From Bryobacterales bacterium (lineage in GTDB: Bacteria; Acidobacteriota; Terriglobia; Bryobacterales; Bryobacteraceae): a stretch of 64,000 nucleotides of DNA. The position numbers and the translations under genes were made by a program. Positions within the stretch are counted from its first letter, which is position 1. The number at the start of each line of letters is the position of its first letter. Positions 25,823 through 33,709 of the stretch are shown here, in pieces. The notes under the pieces were generated by a model, which worked only from the letters and a program-made list of their open reading frames with translations, was not told the origin of the DNA and did no database searches. The DNA is taken from assembly GCA_026954325.1 (NCBI GenBank), contig JAIXKK010000030.1, positions 24,607 to 88,606 of the forward strand, given 5' to 3'.

Positions 25823-26365
25823 TTACATATCCCGGTTGGAGTTCGCCGGGTCGGCAACGGTGAACTGACGGATCATCTCCATATCCTCGAGGGTTTTCTC
25901 CACCTGCTCGGCGTCGACGTGGTCCGGGTTCCTCACAACGGACTGGTCCGTGGATGGCGTGGAGGAGGAGAAGGGGCGAATCCACAATCCGGCGGCGAGC
26001 AGGAGCACGGCGGCGACGGGAATAGCAGGCCGCCAGATCCCCGGTGTAGAAACGGCAAGGCGGCCCCACGGGCGGCTCCACCACGGCGCCTGTTGTTCGT
26101 CCTCGAGGCGGGCGAAGAGGCGACGGTCGAAGTCTTCGGAGACGGACATGGCCTCGAAGCCGTCGAGGGCTTTCCAGACGGCCATTTGGGACTCGGCGAA
26201 GGCGCGGCAAGCCGGGCAATGCTCCATGTGGCGCTCAAACACAGAGACCGGTTCCGCAGCCAGTTTGTGGTTGCAGTAATCGAGCAGCAGGCCGGCGTTC
26301 TCTTCGCCCGAGAGCAGCGGGCATTCCGTGAGTTCCTGTCTATCGCCGCGGTTGACTTCCAACAT
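25823..26365 (-). CDS. putative zinc-finger anti-sigma factor
   Basis: A 180-residue membrane protein. The N-terminal part has an anti-sigma zinc finger with HxxxCxxC in FERHMEHCPACRAFAE and an upstream Cys in LLDYCNHKL. One membrane helix lies at about residues 108-128 (PAIPVAAVLLLAAGLWI), leaving a short periplasmic tail. ATG 26365 is preceded by GGAAGG (about 7 bases away); an upstream in-frame ATG at 26428 would overlap the sigma gene. It follows the ECF sigma gene by 25 bases, the standard pairing in which it holds the sigma factor inactive at the membrane. Confidence 0.88.
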   Translation of the reverse strand: MLEVNRGDRQELTECPLLSGEENAGLLLDYCNHKLAAEPVSVFERHMEHCPACRAFAESQMAVWKALDGFEAMSVSEDFDRRLFARLEDEQQAPWWSRPWGRLAVSTPGIWRPAIPVAAVLLLAAGLWIRPFSSSTPSTDQSVVRNPDHVDAEQVEKTLEDMEMIRQFTVADPANSNRDM

Positions 26366-26390
26366 ATCGATCCTTCCCTCAAAACACTTG

Positions 26391-27014
26391 TTAAGCCAGG
26401 TGTGCCAGGCGCCCACGCAATGTTTCATAGGCGCGGAACAAGAGCGACTTCACGGCTGATTCCGAGCATTCGAGCGCGCCGGCGATCTGGGAGTATTCCA
26501 TCTCCTGATACTTGTGCATCAGAACGGCGGCTCTTTGCTTCTCGGGCAGTCCTTCGATCGCTTTTCTGATCTCCGCGAATCGAGCCTCGCGGAGCATTTT
26601 CTGTTCGACGGTTCCCTCGCGATCCGGAATCTGGCGGGACATCCCCTCGCCAACTTCCTGATCGAGGCTTTCCTGACCCTTCTCATGCTTCCTATCGCGG
26701 AGCCAGTTAAGAGCAAGGTGGGTGGCAATGCGAAACAGCCAAGTGGTGAACTTCGCGGTGGGCGCATAAGTAGCGCGCGAACGATACACGCGAAGAAACA
26801 CTTCCTGCGCCAACTCCTCCGCCACGGACTGGCGCTGCACCATGCGGTAGAGAAAATGAACGACCGGCCCGCGATGGCGCTCCAGCAGAACCGCAAAGCT
26901 GGTGGTACAGCCGTCACGGACACGGAGCATCAATTCGGCGTCGCGTTCCAAACTCGCCACTGCCGTCACATCTTTATGAACACCGGTTTTCAAGGAATGT
27001 TGCGGCTTTGTCAC
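26391..27014 (-). CDS. ECF RNA polymerase sigma factor
   Basis: A 207-residue sigma-70 family factor of the ECF group. Region 2 (about 45-115) includes ERHRGPVVHFLYRMV, EELAQEVFLRVYRS and FTTWLFRIATHLALNWLRD; region 4 (about 150-200) includes LPEKQRAAVLMHKYQEMEY, SQIAGALECSESAVKSLLFR. Start is GTG at 27014, whose TG is shared with the TGA of gpsA (GTGA), so its translation is coupled to a lipid-synthesis gene. The anti-sigma factor and DUF3106 protein follow. The promoter motif it recognises cannot be seen. Confidence 0.92.
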   Translation of the reverse strand: MTKPQHSLKTGVHKDVTAVASLERDAELMLRVRDGCTTSFAVLLERHRGPVVHFLYRMVQRQSVAEELAQEVFLRVYRSRATYAPTAKFTTWLFRIATHLALNWLRDRKHEKGQESLDQEVGEGMSRQIPDREGTVEQKMLREARFAEIRKAIEGLPEKQRAAVLMHKYQEMEYSQIAGALECSESAVKSLLFRAYETLRGRLAHLA

Positions 27015-28009
27015 TCCCCTTTGAGGGAGCGCTCCATTAATTCGCGCAGCGCCTCGCGGGGAGACGTCCGCCCGCTGAGGATCGCTTCCACTTCCTCCGT
27101 GACCGGCAGATTGACGTGAAACTTTCGGGCGAGATCAAGCGCGGCGTAGGTGGTTTGGACGCCCTCGGCGACCATCTTCATTGAGCCGAGGATCTCCCCA
27201 AGGCTCTTGCCGGACGCCAAGTCGATTCCAACTCTGCGGTTACGGCTGAGTTCGCCGGTACAAGTGAGTACCAGGTCGCCGAGTCCGGCAAGGCCGGCCA
27301 GGGTGAGCGGGTTGGCGCCCATGGCGACGGCGAGGCGGCTGATTTCGGCCAGACCGCGGGTGATGAGGGCGGCGCGGGAGTTGCTGCCGAGGCCGAGTCC
27401 CTGGCAGACGCCGGCGGCGATGGCGATGACATTCTTGAGCGCGGCTCCGATTTCGACGCCAATGGGGTCCGAATTGGTGTAGAGGCGGAACGTTGGGCCG
27501 GAAAAGGAGTCCTGGATTTGAACCGCTAATTGGGAATCGGTGGATGCGATGGCGATGGCGGCGGGTTCTCCACAAGCGATCTCGCGAGCGAAGGTAGGAC
27601 CGGAGAGAACGGCGACACGCGGGGAAAACCTGGGCCCGATCACCTCCCCGAGGACTTGGCTCATCCTCAGGAGCGTACCGTTCTCGATGCCCTTTGTGGC
27701 GCTGACGAAGAGCATGTCCGGGGTGAGGAAGGGGAGCATGCCTGCGGCAACGGCGCGGACGTGGTGGCTCGGCATTACGGTGAGGACGATTTCCGCGCTT
27801 TCGAGAACCTCTTGCAGGCTGTTGCGCGGATCGACGGAGGGGGGGAGCGGGATACCGGGGAGGAACACGGGGTTCTCGCGAGAGGCGGCCATGCGGGTGG
27901 CGAGGCCGGCTTCGTAGATCCAGAGGCGAATGCGCTCAAAGCGCGGAGCGAGCACAACGGACAGGGCGGTTCCCCAACTGCCGCCGCCGATAATCGCTAA
28001 GCGGGTCAA
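27011..28009 (-). CDS. gpsA: glycerol-3-phosphate dehydrogenase [NAD(P)+]
   Basis: Reduces dihydroxyacetone phosphate to sn-glycerol 3-phosphate for phospholipid synthesis. 332 residues. The Rossmann motif IIGGGSWGTALS is at the N-terminus; ATKGIE, LSGPTFAREI and the catalytic Lys in GAALKNVIAIAAG follow, with NSRAALITRGLAEISRL and GLAGLGDLVLTCTGELSRNR in the C-terminal domain. The start is a TTG at 28009 that overlaps the plsY stop (TTGA), with GGAGG nine bases upstream; no ATG or GTG gives a family-like start. It supplies the glycerol phosphate that PlsY acylates. Confidence 0.94.
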   Translation of the reverse strand: MTRLAIIGGGSWGTALSVVLAPRFERIRLWIYEAGLATRMAASRENPVFLPGIPLPPSVDPRNSLQEVLESAEIVLTVMPSHHVRAVAAGMLPFLTPDMLFVSATKGIENGTLLRMSQVLGEVIGPRFSPRVAVLSGPTFAREIACGEPAAIAIASTDSQLAVQIQDSFSGPTFRLYTNSDPIGVEIGAALKNVIAIAAGVCQGLGLGSNSRAALITRGLAEISRLAVAMGANPLTLAGLAGLGDLVLTCTGELSRNRRVGIDLASGKSLGEILGSMKMVAEGVQTTYAALDLARKFHVNLPVTEEVEAILSGRTSPREALRELMERSLKGE

Positions 28010-28611
28010 TGTTTCGTCCCTCCGAAGTGGAATACGTTCTCGGCGCCGGCGCGAAGACGGGCGATGTTGGCCTTGTGCCGCCAGACGACGAAGACCGCGC
28101 CGAGGACAGCGGCAATGACGACCGGCGCGGGCGGATGTTGAATCAGGAAGACCGCCAGGGGGAAGGTGGCGGCGCCCAGTATGGAGCCGAGGGAAATATA
28201 GCGGGTGGCGGCCACGGCGATGACAAACACGACGACCGCGGCCAGCAGGGGCAGGGGAGTGAGAAAGGCGAAGGCCCCCACGCTGGTGGCGGCCGCCTTG
28301 CCGCCTTGGAACCTCAGGAAGGCTGGGAAGGCATGGCCAAGCGCCACGACGAGGGCGGCGGCACTGACCCAAAGCGGCTCGGCGCCGGTGAGCCAGGATG
28401 CAAACCAGACAGCGGCGAAGCCTTTGGCCATGTCGAGGATGAGGGTGAGGACGCCAAGAGCGCGGCCGCCGGCGCGGAGGACATTGGTGGCTCCGATATT
28501 GCCGCTGCCGGATTGGCGGACATCGCGGCCGGTCTTGAGGCGGACCAGCAGGTAGCCGAACGGAATCCCGCCGAGCAGATAGGCCGCAATCAACGCGATC
28601 AGGGGTTTCAT
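28006..28611 (-). CDS. plsY: acyl-phosphate--glycerol-3-phosphate acyltransferase
   Basis: A 201-residue integral membrane enzyme that transfers an acyl group from acyl phosphate to glycerol 3-phosphate. The three family motifs are present: SGSGNIGATNVLRAGG, GHAFPAFLRFQGGKAAAT and HKANIARLRAGAEN. Five or so membrane helices are visible, starting at MKPLIALIAAYLLGGIPFGY. Its ATG (28611) overlaps the thpR stop (ATGA), and its stop overlaps the gpsA start, so three genes are read in one coupled chain. Confidence 0.95.
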   Translation of the reverse strand: MKPLIALIAAYLLGGIPFGYLLVRLKTGRDVRQSGSGNIGATNVLRAGGRALGVLTLILDMAKGFAAVWFASWLTGAEPLWVSAAALVVALGHAFPAFLRFQGGKAAATSVGAFAFLTPLPLLAAVVVFVIAVAATRYISLGSILGAATFPLAVFLIQHPPAPVVIAAVLGAVFVVWRHKANIARLRAGAENVFHFGGTKH

Positions 28612-29162
28612 ATCGATTTCAAGGGGAATGAGGCGAGCTTAGTATATACCGAGCCGGACGGGGAGCGATCGCTGAGGTAGAGATGAAATTCCGAGACCGG
28701 GAACTCGCCGAAGTCGCCGGAATCGAGGGCGGCGATGCGGCGGCGGATTTCGGCGAGGTCAGGGGTTCCATCGATGCGGGCCAGGGTGAGATGTGGGGAG
28801 TAGGGCCGGGTCTCTTTTGCGATGCCGAGGGTGAAAGCGGCGTCTTCGGTGGCTTCGGCGAGGGCAGCGAGGGATTCTGGGGCCCGGATGGCGGCCCAGA
28901 AGATGCGCGGGTGGTGGGGATTGGGAAACCAGCCGAGACCGCGGATGGAGATGTTGAACGGGGGGATTCCGGTGACGGCTCTGAGTGTGGATTTCATTTC
29001 TTCGAGGCGCTCATCGGGCCAGGCGCCGATGAACTTGGTGGTGATGTGGAGATTGCCGACGGGGCTCCAGCGCAGTTTGGCGGCGGGCCGGAGCATGGTG
29101 ACGAGGCGGTCGAGAGAACGCTTCACTTCGGACGGAATGTCGATACCGGCGAACAGTCGCAT
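28608..29162 (-). CDS. thpR: RNA 2',3'-cyclic phosphodiesterase (2'-5' RNA ligase family)
   Basis: A 184-residue 2H phosphoesterase. The two catalytic HxTx motifs are NLHITTKFIG and SPHLTLARIDG. The N-terminus MRLFAGIDIP is typical of ThpR/LigT, which opens 2',3'-cyclic phosphates on RNA and in vitro joins tRNA halves. It is the first gene of the coupled chain thpR-plsY-gpsA-sigma-anti-sigma-DUF3106 and is divergent from the glycosylase gene. Confidence 0.92.
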   Translation of the reverse strand: MRLFAGIDIPSEVKRSLDRLVTMLRPAAKLRWSPVGNLHITTKFIGAWPDERLEEMKSTLRAVTGIPPFNISIRGLGWFPNPHHPRIFWAAIRAPESLAALAEATEDAAFTLGIAKETRPYSPHLTLARIDGTPDLAEIRRRIAALDSGDFGEFPVSEFHLYLSDRSPSGSVYTKLASFPLKSI

Positions 29163-29216
29163 GTGGCAATAATCAACTAGAGTACAGCATTGGAACAGGA
29201 AATCCGGAGTTGGGAA

Positions 29217-29786
29217 GTGCTGCCGCGTGAATTCTATGCGCGGCCGGCGGTGGAGGTGGCGCGGGATCTGCTGGGGAAGGTGATTGTCCACGGGTCCACG
29301 GCGGGGCGGATTGTGGAGGTGGAGGCGTATCTGGGGTTGAAAGATGCGGCGGCGCACGCATCGCGGGGCGTGACCGGGAGGACGAAGGTGATTTTCGGGC
29401 CTCCGGGGCATGCGTACGTGTATTTCATTTACGGGATGTATGAATGCCTGAATCTGGTGGCCGAACCGGAGGGGACGCCAGGGTGCGTGCTGATCCGGGC
29501 GCTGGAGCCGGTGGCGGGGGTGAGGCTGATGATGCGCCGGAGGGGAGTGAGCCGGGTGGAGGAGATCGCATCGGGACCGGGCAAGTTGACGGTGGCGATG
29601 GCGATCACGCGCAAGCAGAACGGCGCGGACGTCACGATTGCGGGCATGCCGTTCACCGTGCGCCGGATGAATGACGACCAGCCGTTGGAGGTGATCACCG
29701 GGCCGCGCGTGGGAATCCGCAAGGCGGTAGACTGGCCCTTGCGGTTCTATCTTGCCGGCAATCCATGCGTCAGCCGGCCGCGTTGA
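29217..29786 (+). CDS. mpg: 3-methyladenine DNA glycosylase (AAG/MPG type)
   Basis: A 189-residue alkyladenine DNA glycosylase, which removes alkylated purines. Visible: LPREFYARPAVEVARDLLGK; the catalytic Glu region VEVEAYLGLKDAAAHASRG; YVYFIYGMYECLNLV, with the intercalating Tyr; and SGPGKLTVAMAI near the C-terminus. I chose GTG 29217 because GGAG lies 7 bases upstream and MLPREFYARP matches the family start; TTG 29190 is the alternative. The end runs into a decayed cupin gene. Confidence 0.92.
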   Translation: MLPREFYARPAVEVARDLLGKVIVHGSTAGRIVEVEAYLGLKDAAAHASRGVTGRTKVIFGPPGHAYVYFIYGMYECLNLVAEPEGTPGCVLIRALEPVAGVRLMMRRRGVSRVEEIASGPGKLTVAMAITRKQNGADVTIAGMPFTVRRMNDDQPLEVITGPRVGIRKAVDWPLRFYLAGNPCVSRPR

Positions 29787-29787
29787 G

Positions 29788-30060
29788 GGCTTGCCGCCTC
29801 GCGAGTACTTTCCGCCGCGGCAGGGATTCCGCTTCGGCTTCTTCACGATTCCGCCGCATACAGAGCGGAGTGTAGCCGCTGTGGATATAGGGGCGGCATT
29901 CGCCGAATTGCGCGAGAAACTGCCGGGAATGGCCGAAGTGTTGGAATTCGATCATCCGGGAATGCACACCACGGACACGGTGGACTACGATGTCGTCCTC
30001 GGCGGGGAAGCCTGGCTTGAGTTGGATGACGGAGCAGAGGTCCACCTGAGGGCCGGCTGC
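29788..30060 (+). pseudogene. fragment of a cupin-domain protein
   Basis: The frame encodes GFRFGFFTIPP, MHTTDTVDYDVVLGGEAW and LELDDGAEVHLRAG, a central piece of a widespread cupin family in which the sequence would continue through the second half of the barrel. The N-terminal third is absent (no start codon fits) and the frame runs into unrelated sequence right after HLRAG. The gene is therefore truncated at both ends. Confidence 0.75.
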
Positions 30061-30440
30061 TTCGCTTCTCGGCAGTCTCCCTGCTCACGGCGGCCTGCGA
30101 TAACGCGGTCTTCTATTTCGCCCTCGGACTCTGGGAATCCGCGGGTAGCGCGGTAGAGCCAGGTGGGATAGGGGAATTGGGAGGCGCCGGGCGGGTCGAA
30201 GTGCTCGATGAGTCCGACGCTGAAGATGAGGCCGGGGCAGGCCAGAACGTAAGGGATGAGATAAAGGCCGAAGCGGCGCCAGGCCACACGGACCATCGGC
30301 TTCGGCCAGACGGGACTGCGCGGCATCCCTCACCCGCTCGCCGAGGCCACGATGCCTCCGATGCGATGGCCCGCGACTACCACTGCCTGATCAGCCCGCC
30401 CGTCACAATAACAGTGACGCCATCTCCGCGGCAACGGCGG
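30061..30440. other. decayed stretch with a minus-strand membrane-protein fragment
   Basis: No intact gene. On the minus strand an ORF starting at 30326 encodes VAWRRFGLYLIPYVLACPG, a likely membrane helix, then LIEHFDPPGASQFPYPTW, and loses coding character near 30060, where it would run antisense through the cupin fragment. I read it as the 5' piece of an unidentified membrane protein joined to the cupin remnant. Confidence 0.4.
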
Positions 30441-32993
30441 CTAGCGGACAGGCAAGCTGGCCGGGCTGGCGGCGCGGCCGTCCTGGCTGACGGTGATCAG
30501 TTGCGCACCGGAAAGAACATTGGAGTTGAGCGTGAAGACCACTTCATAGACGCCGCGCAAGGATGCCGAGGGTAGAATCTGGATGGGGGCATGGTCTACT
30601 CCACCGACATTGACGGTGACGCCACTCAGCGGAACGATTCCCGTATACGCCGTCGCAACAAGGCCGCTGGCGAGGACACTCAGCGTGTCTCCCCGGTTCA
30701 CCGGATGGGCGGCATCGACGGGCGCTCCCTGATTCAGGATGGAAAGGATGGCCGGCGGCGGAGGTTCGATGTGAAAAACGATGGGCTGGGCGGCGTCGGT
30801 GGAGGTGCGAAGCCGCAGAATGGCTGGTCCGGACGGGATAGTGGCGGGAACCTGGAAGCTGACCTGCCCGTTCGACACAGCCGAAACCGCGATGGGCAGA
30901 TCATTGAGTGTGAGCGTAATCCCGGCGGCGGTGATTCCGGCGGGCAGGTTCAGGGTGAATATCATCACCGGGGCCCCGGCGGTAATCAGCGGGGAGCCGG
31001 TAACCGGGTTAATCGCCTGCGGAAGAACCAGCAGTTTTCCCGCGACGGCCGGCTGCACGGTGAAGCCGGCGGGTAAGGTCAAGGTCTCCAGGCCATTGGC
31101 AAGGGTCACGGTGGCGGCGGCCGGGGAGGCGGCTCCGGAAATGCCGATGTCGGCTAGCATCCGGTTGGGCCCGGTCACCCAAACACGGCGAACGGTAATG
31201 TCGCTTGTTCCAAATCCAAGGCGAGCCAACCCGTCAATGAGGTTGAGGTTCGTGCCGGTGATCTCAACCATGGCTTCCGAACCCGCCGGAAGCGCCGCCG
31301 GAGCGATGCTGAGGGCGGGAGCGTCTCCGGCATCGTAGGTGTAGGAGACAGGATTGTTGCCCTGCACGTAGAGCGAACTTTGGCCGTCGGTGGTGAGCGC
31401 AACAACGGCGGCGTTCTGTCCGGGAGCGGCGGGCGGCGGGCTTACCACCACTCGCCCCGCCTGCGCATCGTAGGAACGGATGGCGGCGGGATAACCGTCG
31501 AAGAGGAAACGCGTATTCTGGTCGATGTTCGTGGCGGTGAGCGCAACCACACGGTTTCCGGCGGCATCGACTCCCGGAGTCACCGAAGTGATGGACGGAG
31601 GCGGCTTCACGGTAACCTGGAACGCCGAGGGCAGCACGTACATGTCATTGGGGGTGGAGAAGACCAGGTGATGGGGGCCTTCGGTGGTGAAGGAGTTCAG
31701 CAGCAGATCCATCTGCACGTAGGAGGGCGCGTAGGGGTAAGGCCGGGGACTTCCGTTCAGGCTGACGGAACCCCCAATCGGGATCACGCTGAGTCCGGGG
31801 ATGATGGCGCCGGAGGAGGTGAGTAACCCGTTCCCGTAGGCGACTACGGCGCCGCCGCCGAGGTTGCGGTTCAGCACCGGAGGCTTGATGGTCACCTGGC
31901 CGATGAACCCGTATGCCTGCACGGAGGAAACGGTGATTGAAGAACGCGGCTGCATCTGGAAGTTGACGTTATCCACGGAAACGCCCGGCGTCACGGCGAT
32001 GGGCGCGGCCTGATTCGGGTCACGAGTGCCGGGGAAGAACTGGGCGTCAAAGGCGGAGGGGAAGGGGAACGGCTGACCATCCGGCCCAATCGGAGCCACG
32101 ATATTGGCGGGGCTTGCTTCGCCGTCGAGGGGAGAGGGAAGCGGCTGCACGTAAACGAAATATTGGCCTTGCGGAATGCCGTCAATACGATAGGCTCCGT
32201 CGGGACTGGTGAGTGTGTTCACGGCGGAGCCGGACGGCGGAATGGCGACGACGGCGGCCATGCCCACCCCGCTTCCTCCCAGGGTCACGCGGCCCGTGAT
32301 TGTCCCGGTGAGCGATAAGAAATTCCGCGCCGGATAGAGAAGGGAGATGCCTGCGATATCATCCACCGCCAGAGGGCTGGCCTTCGAGGTGGCTCTGGTG
32401 ATCTGGGTGGACATCACGCTCGAGGAGAGTGAATGCTGCAATACGAGCGCATGCCCGAACTCATGGACCACGGTGAGGAAAAAGGCTTCGCTGAAGCTTG
32501 GCTGGTCGGTGAGGTTTCTGCGGAACATCACCAGAGAGCGGTTGATGGGTACAAACGCGCTGGTTGTGGCAGTGGCGGCGGTGACTGCGCCAACGGACGA
32601 AGTTCCGCCCAAGGCAATGAGCCCGGGCGGAATGTCTTCCGAGAAGACGACATCGATGCCGGGCCCTTTTTGGGCCGATCCGGCAGGCGCGATGCCGCCG
32701 AAGCCGATCCGCAGGTCGGAAGTATCCACGTCATTCCAGATTCTGGCCGCAAGGCGGATCTGGCTGAGGATGGAGGAGAGGCTGTCGTTGGGAGCAATGG
32801 CCGTGGGTCCCTGCTCGGACAGATAGTAGTTGAGGGTCTTGTTGGGGAGGGTGCCCAGGTCCCATTTGCTGGGAACGGGCGTAAAGGGAGCGGTGCGTGT
32901 GAGATAGTGCAGGAAGTGATAATAAGCAGATGCGCTGGGGCACAGGAGAGCCCCAGCGCTAATCAACAGTAAGACGTGCTTAGATAACTTCAC
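30441..32993 (-). CDS. secreted metzincin-type metalloprotease with IPT/TIG-like repeats
   Basis: About 850 residues. GTG 32993 gives a clean signal peptide (MKLSKHVLLLISAGALLCP) behind GGAAAG; an earlier GTG at 33041 overlaps the upstream stop but adds a non-signal extension. The peptidase domain carries the zinc motif VVHEFGHALVLQHSLSSSVM, that is HExxHxxxxxH followed by a Met-turn-like SVM, as in matrixins. After it come a carboxypeptidase-regulatory-like fold (GTITGRVTLGGSGVGMAAVV) and several IPT/TIG or Ig-like units (SITSVTPGVDAAG, GTNLNLIDGLARLGFG, LSILNQGAP), the last a TIGR03437-like acidobacterial module. It is exported and probably degrades proteins outside the cell. It follows a small exported protein gene by 44 bases. 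Confidence 0.87.
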   Translation of the reverse strand: MKLSKHVLLLISAGALLCPSASAYYHFLHYLTRTAPFTPVPSKWDLGTLPNKTLNYYLSEQGPTAIAPNDSLSSILSQIRLAARIWNDVDTSDLRIGFGGIAPAGSAQKGPGIDVVFSEDIPPGLIALGGTSSVGAVTAATATTSAFVPINRSLVMFRRNLTDQPSFSEAFFLTVVHEFGHALVLQHSLSSSVMSTQITRATSKASPLAVDDIAGISLLYPARNFLSLTGTITGRVTLGGSGVGMAAVVAIPPSGSAVNTLTSPDGAYRIDGIPQGQYFVYVQPLPSPLDGEASPANIVAPIGPDGQPFPFPSAFDAQFFPGTRDPNQAAPIAVTPGVSVDNVNFQMQPRSSITVSSVQAYGFIGQVTIKPPVLNRNLGGGAVVAYGNGLLTSSGAIIPGLSVIPIGGSVSLNGSPRPYPYAPSYVQMDLLLNSFTTEGPHHLVFSTPNDMYVLPSAFQVTVKPPPSITSVTPGVDAAGNRVVALTATNIDQNTRFLFDGYPAAIRSYDAQAGRVVVSPPPAAPGQNAAVVALTTDGQSSLYVQGNNPVSYTYDAGDAPALSIAPAALPAGSEAMVEITGTNLNLIDGLARLGFGTSDITVRRVWVTGPNRMLADIGISGAASPAAATVTLANGLETLTLPAGFTVQPAVAGKLLVLPQAINPVTGSPLITAGAPVMIFTLNLPAGITAAGITLTLNDLPIAVSAVSNGQVSFQVPATIPSGPAILRLRTSTDAAQPIVFHIEPPPPAILSILNQGAPVDAAHPVNRGDTLSVLASGLVATAYTGIVPLSGVTVNVGGVDHAPIQILPSASLRGVYEVVFTLNSNVLSGAQLITVSQDGRAASPASLPVR

Positions 32994-33037
32994 TGCCGTC
33001 TTTCCACTTCTCGACGATTTGGGCGGTGGCAGCCATT

Positions 33038-33568
33038 TCACCGGCTGACGCCGGCCAGCGTGCGATGAATACGATCGACCATCTCGCCTAATCGCACGCT
33101 CACCGGCGTATCCTCCACCACCTTACCGGAGGAGTCCAGCATGGTTTCGCTGGCCGCGTTCCGCGTCAGCACTGGCTCCCCCAGGGGATCCTTTGTCATC
33201 GTGAACAATCCTTGACTCAACCCGATCACTTGCGTAAGGCCACTCCGGCCAGTCCACAGGAAGAGCACGTACTCTTGTCCCTCCCTCAGCCTTGGAGAAC
33301 CGGAAAACGTTTGAGTGACGGATCCGTATTTCCCACCGGCAACAAAAACATTGATCTCCGCACTGCTGCCGCCTTTATACGAATCCGCCGGTTGAACCCG
33401 GTATTCGGTATAGATGACCGGGCCGCGCATCACCGTGGTTGACCCGGTGACCTTGCCGCGAACGATCCGCGTCGATTTCTGGATCATGTCATCGAGGCTG
33501 AGCTTCTGAAGCGTTGCGGCCGGCAACGCGCTCAAACCGGCAATGACGAGGATTCCTGCAAACCGCAT
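33038..33568 (-). CDS. exported hypothetical protein paired with the metalloprotease
   Basis: A 176-residue protein with a signal peptide (MRFAGILVIAGLSALPAAT). The body (LSLDDMIQKSTRIVRGKVTG, VIYTEYRVQPADSYKGG, REGQEYVLFLWTG) is beta-rich; such proteins often stand beside matrixin-like proteases in acidobacteria, in my reading of the family. AAGGAA lies upstream of the ATG. It may be a chaperone, inhibitor or adaptor of the protease; no experimentally known family was recognised. Confidence 0.75.
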   Translation of the reverse strand: MRFAGILVIAGLSALPAATLQKLSLDDMIQKSTRIVRGKVTGSTTVMRGPVIYTEYRVQPADSYKGGSSAEINVFVAGGKYGSVTQTFSGSPRLREGQEYVLFLWTGRSGLTQVIGLSQGLFTMTKDPLGEPVLTRNAASETMLDSSGKVVEDTPVSVRLGEMVDRIHRTLAGVSR

Positions 33569-33709
33569 TGGTAATCATTCCTTGAGCAATCGTTGGACCA
33601 AACGTGAAAGCGGTCATTTTGTTGCGGTTTTTCCATGCGGCGGAAGCCGGATTGTGTTCGTTGGACACATTCTGGGACAGGGTGACCCAAACGGAACAAT
33701 AGCCACGGG

